From the NCBI GenBank assembly GCA_945874145.1, contig CAMCFN010000028.1:1-51428 (forward strand): 51,428 nucleotides of DNA, in the 5' to 3' direction. This document shows, piece after piece, positions 34,201 to 41,337 of the stretch; position 1 is the first letter of the stretch, and each line of letters starts with the position of its first letter. The position numbers and the translations under genes are program-made. The notes beneath the pieces were generated by a model. That model was not told the origin of the DNA, did no database searches, and saw only the letters and a list, made by a program, of their open reading frames with translations. The DNA comes from Akkermansia muciniphila (GTDB lineage: Bacteria > Verrucomicrobiota > Verrucomicrobiia > Limisphaerales > SXTU01).

Positions 34201-35882
34201 AGTTAGTCCCCGAACCAATAAAACCCGCCGCAGCCGCGTCGAACACGCCGATGCAACCACCCTCCCCGGAGCGCGGACGCCCACGTCCGCAGCCCGGTCC
34301 TGCTTCCGGCGATGGATTGCGGACGTGGGCGTCCGCACTCCAGCCGCGTCAGGCCTCCATCTGGTTGCTTCTCGCCCTGCTGCTCTCGACTTTCCCCGCC
34401 CACGCCCAGCGCCAGGTCCTCTTCCCGCCCGCCGAGGGCAAGCCGCCCGCGCCCGCCAAGGCCCCGCCCAAAACCCAGACCGGCGGCGAGGAGACGGACG
34501 TCATCCCCGACCCCGGCCCCACGATGCGCAAGACGCAGGAGCGCACGCCGCCCCCGCCCACCACGCTCACCGTCATGTATAAGGTGGAATACGGCGAGAA
34601 GCTCAAATACGTCCACCCCGACGGCACGGTGCAAATCTTCGAGCAATGGCAGAGCTACCCCGGCGACGCCCAGAAGCTCATCGTCGCCAGCAACGAGCGC
34701 CTCGCCGACGGCAACAATTACCAATACGCCACCAAGCCGCTCTCCAGCCCCGGCTTCGACCCCGTGGACATCCCGATTCTCTACATGACGGGCGACTACG
34801 ATTTCACCCTGACGCCCACCGAGGTCGAGAACCTCCGCAAATACCTCGCCGCCGGCGGCACCATCATCTTCAACGCCGCGCGCGGCATCGACGAATTCTC
34901 CCTCGCCGTCGCGCGCGAGATGCGAAAGGTCTTTCCGCAAAAGCAATTCATGCGGCTGCCGCTGGACCATCCCGTCTTCAACTCCCGCTACCGCATCCAG
35001 CAGGTGATGACGCTCGTGAACGGCGTGCAGTTCCAGCAACCGCCCGAGATTTACTCCATGGACATCGGCACGCGCGCCGCCGTGCTCCTCGTGCCCACGG
35101 GCCTGGGCGCGGCGTGGAGCAGCGCGAAATATCATCCCGCCGGCAAACACATCACCGGCGAGACCGCGTGGCGGCTCGGCGTGAACCTCGTCGCCTACGT
35201 GCTCGGCAGCACCGAGTATGGCCGCTTCCTCGCGCAGCAATTCCCGCTCTACGACGGTCAGTCGCGCCCCGGCGACGTCTTCCGCCACGCCACCGTGATG
35301 TATCGCGGAAGCTGGGACCTGCATCCCGGCCTGCACAACAGCATCGCCATCGGCCTCAACGACAACACGAAGATTGACGTGGATTACGCGCCCCACCGCA
35401 TCGCGCTCGACGACCCGCAGCTCGGCAATTACCCGCTGCTCTTCATGACCGGGCACTACGACTTCGAGCTGACCTCCAAGGAAATCGAGGGCCTGCGGCG
35501 CTATCTCGAACGCGGCGGGCTGCTCGTCGCCAGCGCGGGCGCGGGGCTGAAGCCCTTCGATGCCGCGTTCCGGCGCGAGCTGAAGAAAGTCTTCGGCAAG
35601 AACGAGCTGCTGAAACTCCCGCCCACGCACCCCATCTTCACCGCCGGCTGGAATCCGTTGGAGAAGGTCACCTTCACCGCGCCCGCGCTGCGCGACGACC
35701 CGGCGTTGGAATACCCGGAGTTCCACGGCCTCTTCCTCGACCAGCGGCTGGCGGTGCTCTACACGCCCTTCGATTTCCAGAGCGCGCTCAACCGCGAGTC
35801 CAACGCCTACGCCAAGGGCCTCGAACCCACCGACGCCCTCCGCGTGGCGCTGAACGTCATCACGTATGCGCTGAGTCATTGA
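34197..35882 (+). CDS. Secreted protein with two DUF4159 domains
   Basis: 561 residues. ATG 34197 overlaps the previous stop (ATGA). Residues 24-49 are encoded by a palindrome (34268-34341). The hydrophobic signal core WLLLALLLSTFPAHA (about 56-70) follows. Then two repeats of a DUF4159-like module: residues about 121-325 (IPILYMTGDYDFTLTPTEVE, YLAAGGTIIFNAA) and about 345-560 (YPLLFMTGHYDFELTSKEIE, YLERGGLLVASAG). Each has the MTGHYDF strand and an RYLxxGG helix-turn. DUF4159 proteins usually neighbour MoxR/BatA systems. Exported. An orphan small ORF, a repeat and a VapBC pair separate it from moxR. Confidence 0.82.
   Translation: MKLVPEPIKPAAAASNTPMQPPSPERGRPRPQPGPASGDGLRTWASALQPRQASIWLLLALLLSTFPAHAQRQVLFPPAEGKPPAPAKAPPKTQTGGEETDVIPDPGPTMRKTQERTPPPPTTLTVMYKVEYGEKLKYVHPDGTVQIFEQWQSYPGDAQKLIVASNERLADGNNYQYATKPLSSPGFDPVDIPILYMTGDYDFTLTPTEVENLRKYLAAGGTIIFNAARGIDEFSLAVAREMRKVFPQKQFMRLPLDHPVFNSRYRIQQVMTLVNGVQFQQPPEIYSMDIGTRAAVLLVPTGLGAAWSSAKYHPAGKHITGETAWRLGVNLVAYVLGSTEYGRFLAQQFPLYDGQSRPGDVFRHATVMYRGSWDLHPGLHNSIAIGLNDNTKIDVDYAPHRIALDDPQLGNYPLLFMTGHYDFELTSKEIEGLRRYLERGGLLVASAGAGLKPFDAAFRRELKKVFGKNELLKLPPTHPIFTAGWNPLEKVTFTAPALRDDPALEYPEFHGLFLDQRLAVLYTPFDFQSALNRESNAYAKGLEPTDALRVALNVITYALSH
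34268..34341. repeat. Palindromic element (GGAGTGCGG family) in N-terminus of 34197 gene
   Basis: Left arm 34268-34291 (GGAGCGCGGACGCCCACG...) and right arm 34318-34341 match at 23 of 24 positions, loop 26 nt; the inner 19 are exact. Outer GGAG(T/C)GCGG is shared with the element at 5065-5126 but the stem core differs in a base-pair-preserving way. Confidence 0.8.
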
Positions 35883-35914
35883 GGGGAAACCAAGCTAGGC
35901 CGCATCGCCCACGT

Positions 35915-36154
35915 ATGAAACTTGGCTACAAGTATTACCGGAACAGACTCATCGAAGTCGTGATACTCAGTGTGGGATGCATTGGTGTATTTTGGGACGA
36001 GTTTCACGGCAAAGGTCACCCAGAAAACGAACCGGATGCACTGATTCTGATTGCGGTGCTGATAGTCGTAGGGAACACGGGATTGTTCATTGCTATGCGC
36101 CGCGCCAAGCATAGCGAGGGGATGGAGACCTCACTAACGAGGAAGTTGGATTGA
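35915..36154 (+). CDS. Small two-helix membrane protein, unknown function
   Basis: 79 residues from ATG 35915. Two hydrophobic segments are seen: LIEVVILSVGCIGVFW (about 11-26) and ALILIAVLIVVGNTGLFIAM (about 43-62). A charged middle (DEFHGKGHPENEPD) separates them. It is less GC-rich than neighbours and lies between DUF4159 and the VapBC-like pair in an otherwise tight operon, suggesting insertion with mobile material. No family recognised. Confidence 0.55.
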   Translation: MKLGYKYYRNRLIEVVILSVGCIGVFWDEFHGKGHPENEPDALILIAVLIVVGNTGLFIAMRRAKHSEGMETSLTRKLD

Positions 36155-36225
36155 GCCCGCGATTCCAAGTCGTTCGGCACGCGCGTCGCAACTCAGTTGG
36201 GGTTGTCGGCTGGGAGCATTCGTTG

Positions 36226-36283
36226 CCCCAGGGTAGCTCGTGCCTCGCAACCCTGGGCTGGAGGCCGCAGCCCCGTTGGGGCT
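36226..36283. repeat. Two-hairpin repeat (CCCAGGGT...ACCCTGGG / AGCCCC..GGGGCT)
   Basis: CCCAGGGT (36227-36234) pairs with ACCCTGGG (36250-36257), then AGCCCC (36269-36274) with GGGGCT (36278-36283). The string GCCCCAGGGT...AACCCTGGGCT...CCGTTGGGGCT recalls a dispersed repeat family seen in Planctomycetota and Verrucomicrobiota. It lies in the inserted region between DUF4159 and VapC. Confidence 0.65.
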
Positions 36284-36312
36284 GGCAGGTCAGCGCTGTG
36301 TCCGGGGCATCG

Positions 36313-36723
36313 TCACGGGACGACGATGCGCAGATTCGGGAACACGTTCCTGAAATCCGCCTCGTTCCGCGTCAGCAAGCCATCGAAGCGCTCCGCGAAG
36401 CCTCCAATGAGGATGTCGGCCATCGGACGCTTCGGGCTGCGGAGCTGCCGTTTCGCTTGCACGTAGCGAAGCCAGCCTGCGTGCGCGGCCAGCGTCTCCG
36501 CTTGGGTCCATGCCTGCAACCAGGAGACTTGCAAGTGGTGGAGAAAAAGTTCCTGCCGGGCCACATCGCCACCGAACACTGGCGCCAGTTCGATGTAGGT
36601 GACGGGGGCCAGCACCAGCCCATCGCCGCGCTTGGCACTCAACAGTGCAGCGGACGCGGAAGCGAACTGCGGGTCGGCATCTGCGATGTCGATGAGCAGG
36701 CAGGTGTCCGCTACCCACGTCAT
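36313..36723 (-). CDS. vapC: PIN-domain toxin, VapC family
   Basis: 136 residues. PIN-domain acidic residues are visible: Asp6 in VADTCLLID, Glu45 in VTYIELAP, Asp103 in MADILIGG and Asp123 in NEADF, giving the quartet for Mg-dependent ribonuclease activity. The length and the antitoxin gene ending 1 nt upstream fit a VapBC toxin-antitoxin pair. Toxin targets of VapC enzymes are usually tRNA or rRNA; this target is unknown. The pair runs antisense to the MoxR cluster around it. Confidence 0.85.
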   Translation of the reverse strand: MTWVADTCLLIDIADADPQFASASAALLSAKRGDGLVLAPVTYIELAPVFGGDVARQELFLHHLQVSWLQAWTQAETLAAHAGWLRYVQAKRQLRSPKRPMADILIGGFAERFDGLLTRNEADFRNVFPNLRIVVP

Positions 36724-36724
36724 G

Positions 36725-36949
36725 CTAGTCTGCGTCCCCCTCGCGAAGTTCCCTCATCCACTCAGCTGTTGTCCGTGGCGCACGGCCTTCGCGGAGCGCG
36801 AAGCCAATCATCGCGTGGGCACCGAGCGGTTGCTCCTGCGGCGGGGCGGATGTGGCCACTTGCTGGCTGTCGAGCCATGCCAGCAGCTTGGCTGCATGAG
36901 ACTCGTCGAGACCGGCAACCCGCTGGACGGCAAGTTCAATGGTGCTCAT
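36725..36949 (-). CDS. Putative VapB-like antitoxin
   Basis: 74 residues immediately upstream of the VapC gene with a 1-nt gap. It starts MSTIELAVQRVAGLDESHAAK, a short helical N-terminus, then a linker (SQQVATSAPPQEQPLGAHAM) and a charged C-terminus ending REGRAPRTTAEWMRELREGD, like the toxin-binding tails of antitoxins. The DNA-binding fold is not obvious. The assignment rests on position as much as on sequence. Confidence 0.7.
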   Translation of the reverse strand: MSTIELAVQRVAGLDESHAAKLLAWLDSQQVATSAPPQEQPLGAHAMIGFALREGRAPRTTAEWMRELREGDAD

Positions 36950-37075
36950 GCAGCTTGCTTACGCCATCGAGTGCGATTGGGCAAGATTTCGTAGCGAGCG
37001 ACGGCGTGACGCACGACAATCCCAAGTCAACCGACAGCACCGCCCCTTGAACTATTCCCAACGAAGAACCCACCC

Positions 37076-38077
37076 ATGAGCGAATCCATCGAACAGAAAA
37101 TCCAGAAGCTGAACCGTTGCCACGACGACATGCTCGCCGAACTCGGCAAGGTCGTCGTCGGCCAGCGCGAGGTGCTCGAACAACTCCTCACCACCATCTT
37201 CGCTGGCGGCCACAACCTCCTCGAGGGCGTGCCCGGCCTCGCCAAGACGCTGATGATCAGCACGCTTTCCCGCGTGCTGGCGCTCCAGTTCAAGCGCATC
37301 CAGTTCACACCCGACCTCATGCCTTCGGACATCGTCGGCACCAACGTCATCGAGGAGAATCACGAGACCGGCAAGCGCGAGATCGTCTTCGTGCGCGGCC
37401 CGATTTTCAGCAACATCGTCCTGGCCGACGAAATCAACCGCACGCCGCCCAAGACGCAGGCGGCGCTGCTTCAGGCCATGCAGGAGCGCGAGGTCACCGC
37501 TGGCGGCCAGACGTGGAAGCTCGCGCAGCCGTTCTTCGTGCTGGCCACGCAAAACCCGATTGACCAGGAAGGCACCTACCCGCTGCCCGAGGCGCAGAAG
37601 GACCGCTTCCTGATGAACACCTTCATCAAGTATCCCAAGCTCGACGAGGAGGAGAACATCGTGATGCAGACCACGATGAACACCGACGCCGACGTGCGCC
37701 CGATTCTCGACGGCCCGACGCTCCTCGCGCACCAGCAGCTCATTCGCAGCATCCCCGTCTCGCGCCACGTCACCGGTTTCGCTGTGGACCTCGCGCGCGC
37801 GACGCGTCCGCACGAGGCGGGCGTGCCGGCGTTCATCAAGGAACAAGTCGGCTGGGGTGCCGGCCCGCGCGCGAGCCAGGCGCTCGTCCTCGCCGCCAAG
37901 ACCCACGCCGCCCTCGCCGGCCGCGTGAACGTCTCCTGCGACGACGTCCGCCACGTCGCGCTGCCCGTGCTGCGCCACCGCATCCTCGCCAGCTTCACCG
38001 CCGAGGCAGAAGGCATCACCACCGATACCATCGTGGAACGGTTGCTGAAGGAAGTGCGCGAGCGCGCGACATCGTGA
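37076..38077 (+). CDS. moxR: MoxR-family AAA+ ATPase
   Basis: 333 residues. The MoxR Walker A is GVPGLAKT (51-58) and Walker B is IVLADEINR (114-122), followed by sensor and arginine-finger regions (RTPPKTQAALLQAMQEREV, PFFVLATQNPIDQEGTYPLP, EAQKDRF). It is very similar to chaperone-like ATPases that work with DUF58 and vWA proteins in envelope, dehydrogenase maturation and stress systems. It heads the second half of the cluster: DUF58 starts 32 nt downstream. The promoter may be in 36950-37075, after the VapBC pair. Confidence 0.96.
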   Translation: MSESIEQKIQKLNRCHDDMLAELGKVVVGQREVLEQLLTTIFAGGHNLLEGVPGLAKTLMISTLSRVLALQFKRIQFTPDLMPSDIVGTNVIEENHETGKREIVFVRGPIFSNIVLADEINRTPPKTQAALLQAMQEREVTAGGQTWKLAQPFFVLATQNPIDQEGTYPLPEAQKDRFLMNTFIKYPKLDEEENIVMQTTMNTDADVRPILDGPTLLAHQQLIRSIPVSRHVTGFAVDLARATRPHEAGVPAFIKEQVGWGAGPRASQALVLAAKTHAALAGRVNVSCDDVRHVALPVLRHRILASFTAEAEGITTDTIVERLLKEVRERATS

Positions 38078-38109
38078 GCGGGCGGTTGAGCAACTGATTC
38101 CCGTGCTTC

Positions 38110-39138
38110 ATGGCCAACGTCCTCGGCACTTCACCGTCCTTTCTGGATAGCCTGCGCATCCGCGCCCGCAGCGTCGCGAACCGCTTCCATCGCGAGGTCG
38201 TGCAGCGCGGCAATCCGCAGGTCATCACCGAGGTCGAGCGCAATCCCGACCCGCGCCGTTACCTCGACCCCGCGCTGCTCGACAAGTTCACGCTCTCGCC
38301 GCTCATCGCGAAGCTCGTCGTCGAGGGCTTCATCAACGGCCTTCACCGCAGCCCGTTCCACGGCTTCTCCGTCGAGTTCGCCGACCATCGCGAGTATGTC
38401 CCCGGCGACGACCTCAAGTATCTCGACTGGCAGGTCTTCGCGCGCACCGACCGCTATTACATCAAGCGCTACGAAGAAGAGACCAACCTCCGCGCCTATA
38501 TCCTGCTCGACCGCTCCGCCTCGATGGCCTTCGGCACCGGCAAGGTCACCAAGTGGGACTACGGCTGCTTCCTCGCGACCTGCCTCGCCTACCTCATCAT
38601 CAAGCAGCAGGACGCCGTTGGCCTTTCGCTCTTCGGCGCGAAGCCCGGCCTGCTGCTCCCGCCGCGCTCGCGCCTCTCGCACCTGCGCCAGATGATTCAG
38701 GCGATGACCGCCAACCCGCCCACCGGCGAAACCAACGTCGCCGCGAGCCTCCGCGCCCTCGTGCGCAACCTCAAGCGCCGCGGCCTCATCGTGCTCATCA
38801 GCGACCTCATTGACGAGCCCGCCGAGACGCTCAAATCCATCCGCCTCCTCCGCAGCCACGGCCACGACGTCATCGTCTTCCAAATCCGCGACGCCTCCGA
38901 AGTGGAGTTCCCTTTCGACGGTGCGACCGTCTTCCGCGACCTCGAAACCGGTGAGGAACTGGAAGTGGACCCCGCCTCCGTCCGCGAGAGCTACCTGCAA
39001 AACCTCGCCGCAGAGACGGAGATGTTCCGCAAAGGCCTGGTCGAGGCGGGCATCGACTACGTGCCCTTGAACACTCGCCAGCCGTATGACGAGGCGTTCT
39101 CCGCCTACCTCCACCGCCGCGCGAAACTGCGCGGCTGA
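38110..39138 (+). CDS. DUF58 (vWA-like) protein partner of MoxR
   Basis: 342 residues. DUF58 signature: GDDLKYLDWQVFARTDRYYI (about 99-118) and a degenerate vWA MIDAS LLDRSASMAFG (Asp134, Ser136, Ser138), followed by LRRGLIVLISDLIDEP-type strand (KRRGLIVLISDLIDEP). No transmembrane helix, so cytoplasmic, as usual. It forms a MoxR-DUF58-BatA unit with the flanking genes; the stop is only 3 nt before the next start. Confidence 0.93.
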   Translation: MANVLGTSPSFLDSLRIRARSVANRFHREVVQRGNPQVITEVERNPDPRRYLDPALLDKFTLSPLIAKLVVEGFINGLHRSPFHGFSVEFADHREYVPGDDLKYLDWQVFARTDRYYIKRYEEETNLRAYILLDRSASMAFGTGKVTKWDYGCFLATCLAYLIIKQQDAVGLSLFGAKPGLLLPPRSRLSHLRQMIQAMTANPPTGETNVAASLRALVRNLKRRGLIVLISDLIDEPAETLKSIRLLRSHGHDVIVFQIRDASEVEFPFDGATVFRDLETGEELEVDPASVRESYLQNLAAETEMFRKGLVEAGIDYVPLNTRQPYDEAFSAYLHRRAKLRG

Positions 39139-39141
39139 ACC

Positions 39142-41337
39142 ATGTTCACCCTCCTCGCACCCTTAGCTCTCGCCGCCGCTGCGCTGCTGGCCATCCCGGT
39201 CATCATCCATCTGCTCAAGCCCAAGCGTGTGCGCACGATGCCCTTCAGCAGCCTGCGCTGGCTGCGGACGTCGCAGCACAAGCTCTCCCGTCGCATCCAG
39301 TGGCATCAGGTGCTGCTCTTCCTCCTGCGCGCGGCATTCCTGCTGCTGCTCGTCTTCGCACTGGCCAAGCCCATCTTCTCGACCAGTGGCCGCCGCCACT
39401 TCACCGAGCGCTTCATCGTGCTCGATGTCAGCCGCAGCATGAACTACGAGCAGCCGGGTAAGGACTCGCCGTTCGTCCAAGCCAAGAAAATCGCCCGTGC
39501 CCTGCTCGCCCAGGGCCTGCCCGGCGACCGTGCCACCGTGCTGCTCACCGCGAACAAGACCGTGGCCCTCGGCCCGCTCGCAGAGGATCCGACCCGCTAC
39601 GTCGCCCGTCTCGAAGCCGCGCGCACCGGCCTTGGCGACACCGACCTTTCCTCCGCCCTGGCCGTCGTCCGTCCGATGCTCGCCGCGCCGCGCCCGAACA
39701 CGCGCGCGGAACTCGTCTTCCTCACCGACAACCACCAAGGCAGTTGGTCGCAGCGCGCGGTCGCCGGCTTCCTTGAAAACCTGCCCGTTCCCGTCTCCGT
39801 GCAAATCGTGGACGTCGGCCCCTCCGCGCCGCGCAACGCGTGGATTGCCGACGCCCGGCCCATCGAGTCCGACGGTAAGCGCTACTTGCACGCCCGCATC
39901 GGTGCGTCCGGCAACGAGCCGCAGGAACGCACCGTGCGCGTGAAGCAGCTCGCCGGACTCGGCGACGTGTTCCAGAAGGTGACGCTGGCTCCCGGCACAT
40001 TTGCGGAAGTGAGCCTGCCCGTGCCCGCCGATTACGACACCACCGGCAAGGTGGCCGAGCTGGTGCTCGAACCGCGTGACGCGCTGCCGGACGACGACCA
40101 GTTCTGGCTGAACCTCGACGCCCGCGCCGCCGCCGTCCGCGTGCTGCTGCTCGAACCCGAGACCACGCAAATCGAAACGTTGCAACCGGGCTTCCACCTC
40201 CGCATGGCGCTGGAAGTCCTCAGCCAGGGTGAAGCCGGCGCGACCCAGATCTCGCGTCGCCGACCTGAAGCGGTCACCGCCGGCGAGTTTGCCAGCGCGG
40301 ACGTTGTGGTGATGGCGAACGTCGCGCACCTTTCCGACGACCGGCTGCTCGCGCTGGAAAACCGCGTTCAAGCCGGCGCGGGTCTGCTGTTGTTCCTTGG
40401 CCCCGCCGTGCAGCCGCCGTTTTACAACACGAAGCTGCACAACCCTTCACGCCCCACGGGCAGCCTGCTGCCGCGTCCGCTGCTCCAAATCAATCAGGGC
40501 AGCATGGCGCAGTTCACGCGCATTGACTGGACGCACCCGCTGCTCACGCCGCTCCAAGACCCGACGTTCGGCGACTTCGCCCGCGTGCGCGCGCGGACCT
40601 TCTACAACTTTGGCGATGCTCCGACCGGCAGCCCAATCCAAGTGCTTGCGTGGTTCGGCGACACCGCGCCGGCGCTGCTCGAACAATCCTTCGGAGCCGG
40701 CCGCGTGCTGGTGGTTAACTCCACTGCCAACGACGAGTGGAGCGACCTGCCGCGCCGTAACTGCTTTGTGCCGCTGATGGACCAGATGCTCAACCGGCTC
40801 ACCCGCGCCCGCCTTGCGCGAAGTTTTCAGGCTGGCGACCTGGTGTCGTTCGTGCTGCCCGGCCTCGGCAAAAACGCGACTGCCACCCTTACCGCTCCTG
40901 GCGGGCGCACGCTGACGCCCATCTTGCAACCGCTCGGCAATGAGCTGTCCGTGCGGCTCGATTCCGCCGATGAGAGCGGCGTGTATTCGCTGCGGGCCAG
41001 TGGCGACAGCGGCAACACGCGACTGAACTTCATCGTGCATGCCGGACGGGGCGACAGCACCGTGAACAAGGCCGACGCGGAAACTCTCCGTGCCTGGTGG
41101 GGCAAGACCACGTGCGACATCATCCATCCGGACCCCAGCGCAAAGCCCGATGCGGCGGTGGCGGGCGGCCGCGTGCTGCTTTGGCCGTGGCTCCTCGCGC
41201 TGGGTGCGCTGGTGCTGTGCGCCGAGATGTATTTTGTTCACCAGCTTTGCCCGGTGATGAACCCGGCGGTGGCCGGCTCCACCGTGGCGCAATATGGCAT
41301 CCTGGCTCCCACGACAAAGGCGGAGGTGGTGTCGTGA
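39142..41337 (+). CDS. BatA-like vWA membrane protein
   Basis: 731 residues. The BatA N-terminal domain has a helix (about 4-24), the HLLKPKRVRTMPFSSLRWLR hallmark, and a second helix (about 55-75). The vWA domain carries MIDAS FIVLDVSRSM (Asp95, Ser97, Ser99). Extracytoplasmic beta domains follow (about 200-590), and a C-terminal helix (about 675-695, LLWPWLLALGALVLCAEMYF). This family anchors the MoxR/DUF58 unit at the membrane. The stop overlaps the next GTG start (GTGA). Confidence 0.92.
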   Translation: MFTLLAPLALAAAALLAIPVIIHLLKPKRVRTMPFSSLRWLRTSQHKLSRRIQWHQVLLFLLRAAFLLLLVFALAKPIFSTSGRRHFTERFIVLDVSRSMNYEQPGKDSPFVQAKKIARALLAQGLPGDRATVLLTANKTVALGPLAEDPTRYVARLEAARTGLGDTDLSSALAVVRPMLAAPRPNTRAELVFLTDNHQGSWSQRAVAGFLENLPVPVSVQIVDVGPSAPRNAWIADARPIESDGKRYLHARIGASGNEPQERTVRVKQLAGLGDVFQKVTLAPGTFAEVSLPVPADYDTTGKVAELVLEPRDALPDDDQFWLNLDARAAAVRVLLLEPETTQIETLQPGFHLRMALEVLSQGEAGATQISRRRPEAVTAGEFASADVVVMANVAHLSDDRLLALENRVQAGAGLLLFLGPAVQPPFYNTKLHNPSRPTGSLLPRPLLQINQGSMAQFTRIDWTHPLLTPLQDPTFGDFARVRARTFYNFGDAPTGSPIQVLAWFGDTAPALLEQSFGAGRVLVVNSTANDEWSDLPRRNCFVPLMDQMLNRLTRARLARSFQAGDLVSFVLPGLGKNATATLTAPGGRTLTPILQPLGNELSVRLDSADESGVYSLRASGDSGNTRLNFIVHAGRGDSTVNKADAETLRAWWGKTTCDIIHPDPSAKPDAAVAGGRVLLWPWLLALGALVLCAEMYFVHQLCPVMNPAVAGSTVAQYGILAPTTKAEVVS

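Noticed and set aside
34203..35879. 558-residue open frame on the minus strand
   Set aside because: Antisense to the double-DUF4159 gene; no domain and skewed composition.
39163..40440. 425-residue open frame on the minus strand
   Set aside because: Opposite the BatA-like gene, which has MIDAS and membrane segments.
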